Below are positions 1-29,332 of a DNA stretch of 64,000 bases, one piece after another; the first letter of the stretch is position 1; every line of letters begins with the position of its first letter. The notes beneath the pieces are model-generated. The model saw only the letters and a list, made by a program, of their open reading frames with translations. It made no database searches and was not told the DNA's origin. Source of the DNA: Lota lota (taxonomy: Eukaryota > Chordata > Actinopteri > Gadiformes > Lotidae); contig JACYXH010000216.1 of the NCBI GenBank assembly GCA_026745465.1, positions 654,501 to 718,500 of the forward strand, read 5' to 3'. Position numbers and translations under genes: made by a program.

Positions 1-9282
<9,282 letters not shown>

Positions 9283-9775
9283 GCGGGACGGACAGGTGGT
9301 TTAGTGGGCCGGACAGGTGGTTTAGTGGGCCGGACAGGTGGTTTAGTGGGCCGGACAGGTGGTTCAGTGGGCCGGACAGGTGGTTTAGTGGGCCGGACAG
9401 GTGGTTTAGTGGGCCGGACAGGTGGTTTAGTGGGCCGGACAGGTGGTTCAGTGGGCCGGACAGGTGGTTTAGTGGGCCGGACAGGTGGTTTAGTGGGCCG
9501 GACAGGTGGTTTAGTGGGCCGGACAGGTGGTTTAGTGGGCCGGACAGGTGGTTTAGTGGGCCGGACAGGTGGTTCAGTGGGCCGGACAGGTGGTTCAGTG
9601 GGCCGGACAGGTGGTTCAGTGGGCCGGACAGGTGGTTTAGTGGGCCGGACAGGTGGTTTAGTGGGCCGGACAGGTGGTTCAGTGGGCCGGACAGGTGGTT
9701 CAGTGGGCCGGACAGGTGGTTTAGTGGGCCGGACAGGTGGTTTAGTGGGCCGGACAGGTGGTTTAGTGGGACTTC
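9283..9775 (+). repeat. 21-bp minisatellite, about 23 copies
   Basis: The unit GGCCGGACAGGTGGTTTAGTG is almost perfectly homogeneous. The only variable base is T or C in GGTT(T/C)AG. Because 21 is a multiple of three, a long open frame (VGRTGGL/S) appears, but a stop lies just upstream and no gene signals surround it. Confidence 0.97.
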
Positions 9776-10073
9776 TCCCCTGATCGCAGAGTGTTGGAGG
9801 AAGAGGTGGAGAGGGACTCAGAGGAAGACAACCCCACGCCGCCTATAGCGCGCTGCAGCGGCTGTTTTTCTAAAAGTTGAACAGCAACAATGTGAGGAAC
9901 CCAGGAGAATAAAGTACAATACGTTGTGGTCTGCAACTCTCAATAAATCTCGTCGAATTAGGAGCCTGACGAATCAAGCAAGCTTCAGACTAATTAACAT
10001 CCCTGAATGAGGGCGTTGGTTTATTACCCTTGAGTTGACACATACACACTAACTATGTAATTTATGAACTCAT

Positions 10074-10114
<41 letters not shown>

Positions 10115-10621
10115 TCGAGTGACTGTAGTGGCCAACATGGTTGTCTAGCAGTTAACTTTAAACTAAGAAAAAAAGCAATTTGAACTAACGTTGCAACGTT
10201 GAGCCTAAAATGTCTGAACATTATCTAACCGTACCAAAAATAAATAAAGAAATATAGAAATAAGAATGAATAATAAATTAAAGGCAGCTTGCTGCCAGGG
10301 TTGCTGTCTGTAACGCCCCTGGCTACACAGCACTGTTGGCGGTCAGCTTATTTAGTTTAGAAACAAACCTGAGTTTTTACACAGAGAAGAATGTGCAAGT
10401 AAGCAAAGAACGAAGAGGGTGGACAAACAAACACGCTCTTTAGAACACGACAGGTGTCTTCAAACGGTGAGGAAATTCAACTGGACGAGTAAAGACAATA
10501 AAATGGAGGAGTTCTGGACGACATACTCGCTAATAAGCCTGGTGCCATTCAGGAGAAAACACGGGTGGTTCAACCACGCACACACACACACACGCACGCA
10601 CGCACGCACGCACGCACGCAC

Positions 10622-10690
<69 letters not shown>

Positions 10691-13060
10691 GTGTGTGGAG
10701 TTGAGTTTTAGTTACACACTCAAAGGATTGCCTCATATGCACTCTTAAAACGTTGTATTTTCTATGTAGTCCTGTCTTGTCTTGCATTTAAATCATCCCA
10801 ATTGTTACAATTTCGTCATTTTAGTTATAAGTACTCACTAACCACTAGACTCATTGCTAATTTTCCGCCCACTATGGCACCCATTGCACTCCTAACCCTG
10901 CCTGGGAGGAAGGATCCCTCTTCGGTGTTCCTTGTCTAGGTTTCTCCTCTCTGGGATTCCAGAGGTTTTCCTTGTCCTCTAGAGGGTTTAGGGGTTAGGG
11001 GGAGTCACATAATGCGGCCTGCGAAGCCCTTCAGAATAACTGATGAAGGGCTGTACAAATAAAATGGACTATTAATATGATAATCAAATGTAAAGAGGTC
11101 AAGTTATTGAGAGCAGCTGGGATGCTGGGGCACAGAGAGGTGGGCTGGACGACGTTGGAGCTGGGACATAGGAGGAGGAGGAGGAAGAGAAAGAGGAAGA
11201 AGAGAAAGAGGAGGAGGAGGAGGAGGAGGAGGAGGAGGAGGAGGAGGAGGAGGAGGAGGGAGTGTGAGGAGAGGGACTGGATCAATCTTTCATCACTACA
11301 GCAGCAAGCCGTCAGCCCTAACAGATCTGACATGAGCACAGCCACTAAATAACCAGTCCCACTGCACGGATGGGCTGCAACGCATGCACACAGAGAGATA
11401 AGACACATTTAAAGATGGCCGAAATGTCCTACTACTTTTTTACTCTTTTTTTTACTCGTCACCAAGTCACACACACAAATGGAGTAGCTAGCACACACAC
11501 GCACACACACACACACGCTCACACACACACTTACACACACAGATCTTCCATATTAACTCTGTGCCTCAATGTTTTGGCAGAAAGTAGGCAAGAAAAACCA
11601 TGAACTCCTTCCCCAGAATCCCTGTATTTAATTGATTTATGTTGATTTCATCATGAGAAGACCCCTGAACATCTCCACAAGTGGCTGTTGTATGACATAC
11701 AAAAACAAATACATCTTTGCATTTGAGCACAGCGGACGATGCTAATGTAAGTAAATGAGTAAATGAGTAAAAAAGTGATGTTGCCGATAACAATAACACT
11801 TCCTCCATCAAACATCCTCCTCTGTGTGGCGGCCAGGCAACGCGGCAGCAGGGGAAAAGCACAGAGAAGGAGAACCCAGGTAGGAAATTCAGTCACGAGA
11901 GAGCCAATGATGGAAGTACTGAATGTATATTTTCACACGCACACACACACGCACACACACACAGTAACAAGCAAAGATAAACACTGGACTTAAGTCTTGC
12001 ACTTGTTTCCCGTGAACGCGCCACAACCATCCTTTATGCTGACATTATCGCCAATAAATCAAGTTCACACACACATACACACACACACACACACACATGC
12101 ACACGCCTAGATAAAGAGATAACACACGAGTTACGACAGAATTGTCTCCAACAACCGAGCAGGAACTGCCCTTAATAAATGACCCTTATCTTCTGATCAA
12201 TAGTTGTGATTGACTAACAGGGCCAGCATGCTAATGAGCTGGGATGAGGAGTGGACTAGGAGGTAAATGCTTCCTGCGCTTAGCCCCGGCACAGCGATGA
12301 TGAGTCAACGGTTCAATTGCATTGGTTTATGCCGCAAGACACACGCACACACGTGTGTCAGAGGACAATGTGCCGTAAACAGGGAAACAGCAGCACTAAA
12401 GGCAGAGCCCTGGCCCTTTGCCCTCTTGAATTCATCTTTAATCGTCCGGCCATAAAGCAGAGCAGCAGGTGTGAAGAGGGGAGAATCTGGCACAGATCGA
12501 CTGAGTCGTATCACTTCAACATCAGCTGCGGAACAACTTACTAACTAAATCTTACACAACACCTACAACAAGCAAACAATGCAAAAACATATGTATAAAA
12601 AATTTATGAATAGATGAATTCACAAATGGTTCAAAACAAAACATCAACAAGTGTACCCAGGCAGCTCAAACAGCTGTTCAATGCAGGAAGCGCCTATTAG
12701 GTGGCCAGCTTCATAGCAACAGGTACATTTAAAGACGCAACACACGCAACAAACACTGGACGCAACTGGAACGTGACATTCTCTCACTCTACTACGAACA
12801 CACACAAAAACTCTTTTGCATTTGGAGTAGATTTGGCATTCAAATCCTAGGCGCGTAGTGAGACACCGATGCTGTTCAAAAAGGACATGATAGCAAACAG
12901 TCTTAAAGGAAAAGCCTTCACTCACCAGAGAAAAGGGTCTATTTTCCTTCTTCCTTCAGCACCTTTTCTTGCTAGATCTATCCTTCTTTCTGGTTCCCTC
13001 TCCTTCATTCAGCCAGGTTAATCCCTTCGTCTTCTGACGGAGCAGAAGTGAGTTGTGAGT
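9776..13060. other. Gene-free interval with several repeats
   Basis: Includes (AACT)n 10073-10113, (CA)/(GCAC)n 10578-10688, (GGA)n 11166-11259 and (CA)n near 11490-11540, 11936-11963 and 12066-12100. The 10860-11075 stretch (TGGGAGGAAGGATCCCTC, then GAAGGGCTGTACAAATAAAA) resembles a dispersed teleost 3'-tail repeat. A minus-strand donor-like CTCTG|GTGAGTG near 12925 stands alone. Confidence 0.55.
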
Positions 13061-13939
13061 CTTGTGTGTGCAGAACCCAGTGAGTGCGCGCGCGTGTGTG
13101 TGTGTGTGTGTGTGTGGTGCGCGAGTGTGTGTGACTCCAGCGCAGGCAGTGGTCACAGGGGATTAAAGAGCTTTTGCCGCTACTCAGCCCTCCCTCCCCT
13201 CAGTTTCTTTCCTTCTTTCCTTTCCTTGCTGGCTGGGTGGCTGCCTGAGGAATGCAGCTCTGCTGAGCGTCTACACCACAACCAAGATCTGAGAGACTGC
13301 CAGAGTTTCTCCTTCTCCACCCCTCCTCCCTCTATCTCTCTCTCTTCCCCTCGCTCTATGTGACACGCACCCGCCCATCGTTCCCTCCTCCACTCTCCTT
13401 AGCCCCGCCCTGTTAGGCAGGCACCTCCCCCTCTCACAGGTAAAACGAGAAATCTCTCTCTCTCTCTCTCTCCCCCTCCCTCCCCTCTCTCTATATATAA
13501 AAGGAACAATACCAAAGCACAATAAACAATAGGAGTGAGTTAATCTCTCTCTCGTCCTTTCACTAGTTCGCTGAACTAATTGGAAAGATGAGTGGGGGGG
13601 GGAAATTAGAGGACATGGTTTGGTAATAGTTGTACTGTAACCTGTAATAGCAGTACTGTAACCTGTAATACTAGACCTGTAACCTGTAATAGAAGTACTG
13701 CAACATGTACAGTACAGTAATAGTCCTACTGTCACCCGAGGCAGCAGACTTCCTGTCGCTGGCCTGGAGTCACATGGACAGCTGATTATATAACACACCA
13801 ACCTCTCAGGTGACTTTTTTATGCCTCGGACTTCCTGGGATGAGGTCATGGTCAACAAACCAGGTGCAGTGGGCGTGCCCATGGCCTAGTATTTGTATAA
13901 GATTGTGTTTGTATGCGCAAGTAAATGCATGTGACCTCG

Positions 13940-13983
<44 letters not shown>

Positions 13984-16864
13984 CATGTATGTGTGTGTGT
14001 GTGTTCATGTGTGTGTGTGCGTGTGTGTTCATGTGTGTGTGTGCGTGTGTGTTCATGTATGTGTGTGTGTATGTGTGCATGTGTGTTCATGTATGTGTGT
14101 GTGTGCGTGTGCGTGTGCGCGTGCGTGCGTGCGTGCGTGTGTGTGCGTGTGCACATGTGACTGTGACCGTGTGTGTGCATGCGTGTGCATTTGTGTACGT
14201 GTGTGTGAACAAAACAACGCCCTGTGGAAAAATAAGAGGAGCAAGCAGCCAGTGTCCACAGTGCCATGCTGGTCCACAGAGCTAAACATGTACACTCGCT
14301 GGACACTGCAAATAACAAAGAACGCACACACTTCAGTGCCTTGGTCACGTCCATGTCCAACCCCAGGCTGGGGTCTTCCATCGATACTCCAGCGGTTTGC
14401 AAGATAGATCAGATAGCTTGGTGAGATGGATCAGCTCCAGGAGCTGTACGGTCTCTCAAAAGCCGACATATACGCAAAGTCAAGTGTAGGAGGACAGACT
14501 GCAATTGAACCAGCAACTGGATATAGTATGAGCTCCAGCCTGCATTTAATGGGAAGCTTTAGGACAGGCCGGTGCTCAAAAACACTAAGGACAAGAGGAG
14601 AATGTCTTTGTTTTTATGCTTTTAAAAGCACCTTTATCCTCTGGTCCGTTCCCACCAGACCTGGGCTCTGACACAAACATCCTTTCAGCAAGAGACAAGG
14701 GTCCTATTTTCCATTAGGATCTCTCCCACTAACCTGGACCGTGTTGACCCCCTTTCACCCCTATCTCGGGAAACAAACCAGCTCCACTTCACGTGAAACG
14801 CCCGATATTAGGACAGACTTTCATTAAGATGTCTCTTCCTTCTGCGTGGGCATCAGGCCCCATTGTGTTTGCGGTGACTTGATACAAACATGCAAGTACG
14901 TCATGCGAGTACGTCTTCCAAACACAAACAAATAAGTGATTCAGATCATGTGCAAATGTTCCCAACGTCAGCGTCAGGATCCGAATGTTCTTTTATCCAG
15001 GCTGAGTCATGGCTCCCAGCGCACCCAGTCGGTTCACACCGCCAGTCCCTCCTCACCCAGTTAACAAACTAAAGCTTTTGGCACATCTGAGAGCTGTGTT
15101 GTCATCCGGCAAACCACTTACATCCCGCCCTAAACTAAGAGGAGGTGAAGTGGAGAGCAAACGGGTCACACTCCACCACGGGAACCCTCCTCAAGGCATC
15201 CTTACAGGAGCCCTGGGTTGACCTTTCCAAAGCAAAACAGCACCGGTGATAGATAATCACACCTTATGTATCTCTGCAGGCTATGATGTCTAGCCTATGC
15301 CCTAATACTCAACCAAGCACTGGTCCATCCCAACCATGGTCTAACAACCCCTGGTCCATCCAACCCCTGGTCCATCCAACCCCAGGTCCATCCAACCCTG
15401 GTCCATGAAACCCTGGTCCATCCAAACCCTGGTCCATCCAACCCCTGGTCCATCCTAACCCTGGTCAATGAAACCCTGGTCCATCCAACCCCTGGTCCAT
15501 CCTAACCCTGGTCAATGAAACCCTGGTCCATCCAAACCCTGGTCCATCCTAACCCTGGTCAATGAAACCCTGGGTCCATCCAAACCATAACAACATTGTC
15601 CCCCATACGCTCTTGTTCCCAGGCAACCAAACATTAAGTTGAAAGGCTTTAAGTTGTCAGTCACACCGTCTGTTACCTTCGACCTTTGGTCTTTTTTATT
15701 TTCTTTGGCCTCTTAAGGTGAGTGACCTAGGGTTAAAGTACACACGGCTGCAGTTGTGCAGACAGACGGGGTTAGGAGAGCAGGGTGGAGGCAGTACTCA
15801 GTGGGCGGCTGATGTGAAGGATTATCCAGGCAGAGAGGGCTTGCTGACACCTTCCACACATTCCTCAGGGCGCCTCCCTGGCCTCCGCCACCTCCAGCAC
15901 CACCACCACCACCACCACCACCACCACCCCCACCACATGCCAAACTCTACATATCATCCTCTTTTCTGCATGACCACATCATCCCCCATCACACAACACC
16001 TTCCACTGCATTCACAAAATGAAAAGAAAGCATGATGGGAAATACAAAAAGCTCCAAAAACACAGCTCCAAAAATTAAGAAGACTAGATATTCTTCATAA
16101 TCCCGCATTACCACTGCTTCTCCTCATCTCGGCACAGAGGGAGCAGCGAAGTGCACTGAAATCCATAGGTGTAGACAGATAGGCCTTCCACCGCCTTCGA
16201 TCACAACTCCCTCATAACTTAGCAGCTTGACTCGTGAGGTATAAATCTGTCGGAGGAGATGGAAGCCGGCCATCGCTCTGCCCAGAGGAGACAGGATAAC
16301 GGTTCCCGGGCTGAGAGATGGACCGGTCACTTCTGGCAGGGATTCAATAGTTTGGGGAGAGGGCAGTAGAAGAGAGAGAGACACCAGTGGTTTCTTTGTT
16401 GGTCGTTACGCACGGGGGACTGAGGCTGAATGGAATTAGGTTTGCTCACCCCTCCCCCTCCAAGAGTCCATAGGACCCCTGCCCTTCTCCCCTCTCCCTC
16501 TTTGTTCAGCTTTTAAAAACAGACCTCAACAGGTGGGAGGAACTGGGAACTGCCAGAGAGCTTCTTTCCTCACATTCCGAAACAACTTCCAACTTCTGAA
16601 CTCTTGTTGACGTTGGTTTCTGTAGTCAAGGCAAGTGAAGTCAACTAATGCTCTGTTAGTGCCTAAGTATAGCATCACAGTCTCATTATGGTCAGGGTAG
16701 TCCTAGATCTACAAGGAGTGAAGCTCTCATTTTACGAATCATCGCGGCTGCATCATGTTTAGATTGCGCGCTCTGGCGAAGATAATGGTACAGTTCAAAC
16801 TTAAATATAGTAGCCTCCGTTTTACATCAACAACAGACAAAGACTTTTGTCTTCCAGACTAGAC
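13061..16864. other. Gene-free interval with TG-rich and minisatellite DNA
   Basis: Holds (TG)n-rich 13940-14210 and (CAC)n 15897-15930. A TATATAAAAGG on the plus strand at 13493 has no recognisable exon after it. Confidence 0.55.
15318..15590 (+). repeat. Degenerate 17-19 bp tandem array
   Basis: Around 14 copies of CCCTGGTCCATCCAA with variants CCTGGTCAATGAAA, arranged partly as higher-order pairs. Confidence 0.9.
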
Positions 16865-17440
16865 TTTTTTATTACAATATACATTACCCTGTGATTGCTG
16901 TAACATTGACAACATAGCATAGATTACTATGTTTAAAATCATGAAAGGCATACAATCATGTTAAAAACAGAGGGGAAAAAAACGATTTATGGGTCCATTG
17001 TCACTTGAAGCTTATCTTGCTTGTTTAGCCAACAAAATCCTTTGTGGATGAAAGGCAAAGCGGCTTATCTTTGCATGTCTGTAAAGTTTAAAAACACTGC
17101 TAATCATGTACAAGGGAGTGCTATAAACCCATCTTGGCTGATCATCCATCCCTGAGTCATAGCAAATAAACAAAGATAATCTCTCATTTCAAGGCAATTT
17201 CTTCAATTAACTTTTTATACACATTTAATGCCAAAACCAGTATACACTCCCCGTGCCATCCATCATCTTCAGGTCTCCCTTTATGGAAGACCTGGCACAC
17301 AGGTTGAGTGTGAATCGGTATTAAGTATCTCTTGGCCTTCATTCTTTTGAGGCTTTTCCTTGTTTGTTTAGCATTACCTTCAGTGTGAGATGTACAGTTA
17401 TCTGGAGCGTCATTGTACCCAAAGTCTTCCATTCATCTGG
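16865..17440 (-). other. Repeat-free complex block: possible 3' UTR or conserved non-coding element
   Basis: Unlike its surroundings, this block has no simple repeats and balanced composition. On the minus strand it ends in AATAAA (plus-strand TTTATT at about 16868). An 82-codon frame at 17432-17184 shows no known domain. It could be the 3' UTR of a minus-strand gene or a conserved regulatory element. Confidence 0.35.
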
Positions 17441-20738
<3,298 letters not shown>

Positions 20739-21640
20739 GACTGCCGTGGGATCTGTGTCAACAGCAACCTCGGTAAAATTCTCTGTGTGATTATAAATAG
20801 TAGACCCCTTAATTTCCTGACTGACAATAATGCCTTAAGCAAAAACCAAATCAGCTTCTTACCAAATTATCGTACAGCAGACCATATATTCACACTAAGC
20901 CCCCTAATTGACAACCAAATAAACCAAAACAAAAGCAAACTTTTCTCCTGCTTTGTAGATTAAAAAAAAAGCCTTTGACTAAATTTGGCATGATGGTCTG
21001 TTAGAAAAGTGTAGAAAGTGGCGTGGGAAAAAACCTTCGACACAATGTACACAAACAACAAATGTGCAGTTGAGATAGGAAAGAAACACACAGACTTCTT
21101 TCCACAAAGCCGGGGTGTGAGACAGGAATGCAGCTTGAGTCTGACCCTGTTCAACATATAAATTAACCAACACACAACAACCACCATCAGGCAAAACCAA
21201 ATTGTAAGAAAAGAAAAAGAAAACGATTTGGCACATTGGAAAGAATCCACCAGAAATCTGAGTAAATTGGCATGCTACTTGTCCCTAAACAAAGAATACA
21301 CAGTTGCAGAATACCTGACCACCATGACTGACCCAAAACTAAGAAAGTCCTTGACCAGGTATAGACTTGAATACACTGTGTATAGTGTATAGTGTATAGT
21401 GTGATATTTTATACTGTACTTTTTATACACACTTAGTATTCCATATTTGACTTTTTGTATATTTAGAATTTAATATTCTACTATAAGATATGTATATATA
21501 TTTTTTTTATTAGACTTTTTATATTAGACTAAATTCATATTTCTCTTTTGGCCTAATTTTTCACCTGCTTTGGCAATGTAAACGTTTCTTTCCCATGCCA
21601 ATAAACTTTTTTGAATTAAAATTTGAATTTGAGAGAGACA
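20739..21640 (+). mobile_element. Decayed LINE (non-LTR retrotransposon) fragment
   Basis: Broken plus-strand frames read RGICVNSNLGKILCVIINSR, then ISFLPNYRTADHIFTLSPLI, then LFSCFVD, stop, KKAFD. These are reverse-transcriptase motifs of non-LTR elements. Further on, MYTNNK and GVRQGCSL-type residues appear in shifted frames. The C-terminal AEYLTTMTDPKLRKSLTRYR follows near 21310, so a central part is deleted. The element ends with a 3' tail (ATGCCAATAAACTTTTTTGA, AATTTGAATTTG) and GA/GACA-rich DNA. Stops and frameshifts make it inactive. The clade was not determined. Confidence 0.85.
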
Positions 21641-24529
<2,889 letters not shown>

Positions 24530-25270
24530 CTCTCCCACGTCGCAGTGCCTCAGTACGAATGTGTTTGGACGTCACCGTAACGTTTTCCTCACACCAGCGA
24601 AGCCATGTCTACGTTCAGCTCATGCCATTGCGTAATGCGCCCCTAAACTCTGCAATATTTGAATTCATTCACAACATTTGCGAGCAGAGAAAAGTACGCC
24701 CAGCTCTCTCTTTTAAACAGAAACACGCCAGAATACGGACCGTCAAACTATTGTTATTCCACATAGACGGAAAAATAATATTGGCAACGTTTAGGAAAGT
24801 ATTTGGACGACGGTGTTTTCCCGTCGTTGACACTTGGGTTTCTAAGTCCGATCATGGAAATGACAAAGTTACCGTTATCTATTAACCAAGTCATTATTGT
24901 TACCTAAGCAAACAGTTAACAGTGCAGAAAGTTGTGGGCCACTTTATCGCGGCAGGTGCAGCGGTCATACTGTTGACGTTTAACACTTTAATAGTACTTA
25001 CCCGAGTGAAACGCACAGGCTCAGTGCATCCCACACTGGTTTTGCGTGTTAACTAAAGACACTGAAATCGCAAACCCAGAGAAAGTGAGTCAACGCGTAT
25101 CCTAGTGCCGCTGGTCGACACCGCCGCAGCGCAGTTCTCCTCCGACGAGTCCGAAGGGAATGGAACCATGCTGCGTTCACGTCCCGCGGAAGTTATCGTA
25201 ATGACCGCCTTCCGAATTGGCAACACTGCGGATGGGTGAATTATAAGAACACGAATACGGGAACACGCCG
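24530..25270 (-). promoter_or_regulatory. CpG-rich island with minus-strand donor: candidate promoter and first exon
   Basis: CpG density rises sharply, most clearly at 25000-25260. On the minus strand a full-consensus donor, CGG|GTAAGTA, has its GT at 25001-25000. A first exon from about 25250 to 25002 is plausible. The one ATG there opens only about 38 codons, so the exon would be mostly untranslated. No downstream coding exon was recognised. Confidence 0.4.
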
Positions 25271-26948
25271 TTCAAACAAACATTCAACTGGTAATTAATG
25301 GCAACTAGGTGTTTTGTATATTGCCGTTAGGTCGGATATATCCGACTAGGCGGGAGATAAATACGGAGGTGACTGAAGAACACACAGAAAGCCCACAGAA
25401 GTGTGCTCCTTACATAATGGAAACGAATCGTGATTCAATTCAGTTTGAATCATTCACGCTGTTCTCAAACTGTTCAAAGCAGTGCTATTAAAAGGGTCAT
25501 CTCCATGAGATGAGACTCTTTCCCACCTCTTTCTTCCATACCACAGGTCTAGAACGCACCATGAAACTGCTTTTGAATGATTGATGATTCTCTAATTTAC
25601 CGAACTAAGCGGTAAAGTTGTCAGTAGTTTGACAAACACAATATATTGGATACTATTTCGTTTCATATGGTAAAAATAAATAAATATCATAATTGGGATA
25701 ATCTAAATTATAATAGCAGCCCAAAGTCAACTGTAGTTTAGCTTATAATCACTTTCCTTACAGCACTTCATAGGCCAACTATTACATTTACTGATACTTT
25801 GATTGGACAATATACTTTACTTGGTTAAATAAAATCGAAATATTCCTATAGACCATCTTCAAATAAACAGTCAATGCGGATAAGCTACAACAACAGATAT
25901 GCTAGATCTTCTTATTACAATAAATTGTAATGTCATTAATATCAGAGTAATGCAATTAATGTTTAAGCAGCAATGTTAAAGGAATATGTTGCTTTTAAAT
26001 AGCAAATACAACTTTAAAACACAATGTTAGATGGCGATATATAACGACTTCTTTAAGAAAGTCCATAAAGTGCCTTAAAATATCATTTATTTAGCGAGAA
26101 TTACATTTGAGAGCAAGGGGATAACAAGAACGTGTTATTGTTCCTCTTTTTATTCACCCCAGGCTTTACTGCCTCAAATTGCTAAGTTGGCAAAACCAAA
26201 GTCTACGAATACACACAATGCATTGTTGTTTGGGTTCAAGGTGTCCCAGGGGCATGGCATTATAATTCTAGAAAAAAAAACAGCATAGTAAATAATATTC
26301 AGTAGTTTTTGTGATGGAAAATCCGTATGTTGCTTAGTTTTAATAAGTTAAGCTTTGTTTTCTTCAGGTTGTGTTATCTGGCCCCCCTTATCTATACCAG
26401 AAAAAAACTCCTGTATGTCAACATTTCCCTCACATGATGTATGGACAAATGCATTGCAGGGAGGGGGTACAACTGTGTTAAAAGGCTGTGTGAAACTGTA
26501 TTCTAGGCTCACTCTGCTAGAGAGGAGACTGGTATATAATTACATTAAAATGGGTTCCTTTTCTACAACTATTGTGTGCTTTTTTGCATTTAAAAGTCTC
26601 GTCTGTCCTAGACGCAATATCTCATAAAGAAATTGCCACGATATTTTCAAACAAGAGTAGGAAACCAACTTTGATCAGGAACTCAAGCACACACGTTTTA
26701 TTCACTATATCCTACAATTAAAAAAAACCTTTCATAGTTCAACAGTTATTTAAAATCTCAAATTAAATTATTACACTTTCGTGCACCATAAGGGAAGATT
26801 GCCTCATGCTTATCATCTTGTAAACAAGGGTGAATTATGTCCAATCCCATTGCAAGACAACTTTAAGCTGCTTGTCTCCATGTGTTATCAAAATGTCAAT
26901 ATAAAATGAGTTATGTCGCCTAAATATAGCCGACATAATGGAATGCTT

Positions 26949-27006
<58 letters not shown>

Positions 27007-27981
27007 ACACACACCGTACAACAGCATCTTCCGGGCTTGTCTTGACTCATACTTGTTAGGAAAACCGCCAGCGCTCAAGTCATTATTTTCTCACATAATT
27101 ACACCCATCTCCGTGACTAGAAAAACAGCCTGGAAGTGTGTGCATGTAGGATGCTGTCTGCTCAGTATTATGTAGATCACATCTCTGGAAGCCTCTGATG
27201 GTGTCCACTGGGGCCCGTTGTGTACTGTAACTTGTGTGGTCCCATCATCATCCACATTCCCTCCAAGCAAAGAGTGGGTTTATTTTGTGCTGGTAAATTC
27301 ACAGCGTGAGTGGACACGGTTCGTTTTGTACACATCTTTATTATTTATGATGTGACGTCTCGGTGGATTCACCCCATGCCTCGTGTTTCTGTAGGGATCT
27401 TCTGAGCCCCTTGTATTTTTGAAGTTGCTTTCTGTTTCATTTAATTGGCTTTCTATTTAAAAACATTTGATATGATATATTCGATTTTTCTTTTTGTCCA
27501 TCTTATATTGTTATCTGGTGAAAAGTGTAGATACATTAATTGTAAAAAAAAAGAATAATTTGGATGCATAGCTAGAGACACATAGGAAGCCTCCAAAGCA
27601 AGGGCAGATTGTTAGCTGCAACCAACAGTAGAAATTCCCCATCGCAGTGTGATGTCCATAGTCTATTTCAGGAACATCTCCACCCTCACTTCTTCTACTG
27701 TTGTTTCTGTAGGTGTGGACTTCAGGCACCACTGAACAAGACATGTGTGTTTGGATAAATCGGTCTCAGCACAGAGAGGAGGGAAAGCATCCCATACAAG
27801 GGGGGGGGGGGGGGGGGGGGGGTAAAGTTGAGTGACAGGAGGCCATGGTAAGGTTTTAATAAGCTACTCGGAGGGTAACCAGATTTGAATCACCACAACT
27901 ACAGCTTGTGTTCCGAGTCTCTTTTGAGTCTTGTGGTTGGGTTGCTGAGTTACAGTGGATAAACACACACACACACGCACG

Positions 27982-28022
<41 letters not shown>

Positions 28023-28960
28023 TTCTGATGACAATGAACAGTTTGTTGTTGTTCTCTTCTTATCTGTGTTATATCGTATAACAGGGGACATGAATGAAAC
28101 TGATATGGTGTGCCTCTCCCTCGCTCTCTGTTATTTTGTATATTTAAGGAATGCAAGCACAACATAGGTGGGATATATGCTAGCTAAACATTCCTTTCAG
28201 CTCACAGAAGTAATCTCTGCAAACGCAAAACACAAACTCATCTTGTGTCATCAGGCAAATATTACAGGATGAGATGTTCCTCTGAAACGGAATGTGCGAA
28301 GGAGTTGAAAATGTAAAAACAATTTCGGCTTTGATTACATTTCATTTCAGAGGGATTTTATCATCCTGATCGGCAATCAACCTTACAGGTCAGTTGATGA
28401 AAAAGTAAACATTGAAGCTACCTCAAACACATTTAAGACGGACGTCGTTTATCTGAGCATCGTCTATTCAATGATAAAGGTTGTCTTTGATGTGACCGAA
28501 ATCATTATTATCCCCATTTCAAGGTGATAGTCACTAAACTTAGGGACTAAAAAATTTGTGAATATTTCAGAATAGCTCTCCCAAGAGGAACTTGGCATGT
28601 ATGTAATTTAGTGTCATTACATACATGCCTTCAACAACAAACAAAAATACATTACATATTATGACTCCATGAAGTTTATTTTCCATAATAGGATTGAGTA
28701 TCATAATTAATGCAACATTCTTGCTTTAAAAAAAAACGATCTAACTAAATATCTTTTGATCTATGATGCCACTTTGGAGAACAATATATAAACCTGAGAA
28801 ATCCTTCATATATCTTATTCTTACACATCCAAAGGAGCCAGCAGAGAATGCACAGGTCTTCTGTTTGCCAACATGACTGTTTCATTATTAAAATCGTAAC
28901 CCGTTATATTATATGCCAACAAAGTTTGTCCCTTTTGGAAGTTCAGGAGCATTATTAATG

Positions 28961-29014
<54 letters not shown>

Positions 29015-29318
29015 GCATAATAGTAATACATTGTATTTGTTTGTTTCAGGACACGCAAGGTTGTCTGAAAACATCAGAAGAAATTTGCATAGTTCAAAAC
29101 GATAAATATAAAAAATTTAAAATAAAATGATAGAATGGACATGGTGGAGACACTAGAAATAGAAACGGTAGAAAGACACTTAGAAGAGGATAACTATCGT
29201 ATTGCCGTGGTTGCTGTGGCAGCATGGTAAGTAGAGGTTCGACACAGCGAACACCATGGATTGGCCAAAAAGTGCCCGATGGTCAGGGATCATCCTGGGC
29301 TCATCAGTCTAGGTGAGA
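25271..29318. other. AT-rich interval without a supported gene
   Basis: Mostly unique-looking AT-rich sequence from 25.5 to 26.9 kb. Then (TG)n 26953-27004, poly-G 27800-27822, (CA)/(GCAC) 27962-28019 and (TAA)n 28961-29014. No coding exon was recognised on either strand. Confidence 0.6.
27800..27822 (+). repeat. Poly-G tract
   Basis: A run of 23 G residues. Similar runs of 17-36 occur at 39320, 52757, 55396, 56403, 56652 and 56980. Confidence 0.9.
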
Positions 29319-29332
29319 GCGCCCCCTGGTGG
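29319..29332 (-). promoter_or_regulatory. CTCF core motif just beyond lrrc56
   Basis: The minus strand reads CCACCAGGGGGCGC, a perfect match to the vertebrate CTCF core. It lies about 400 bp past the lrrc56 stop. Confidence 0.55.

Noticed and set aside
9304..9783. Long frame VGRTGGL/S as a repeat protein
   Set aside because: It is a 21-bp minisatellite that opens a frame by arithmetic, with a stop just upstream and no start context.
13493..13503. TATATAAAAGG as a promoter
   Set aside because: A good TATA match, but no exon, donor or open frame follows it.
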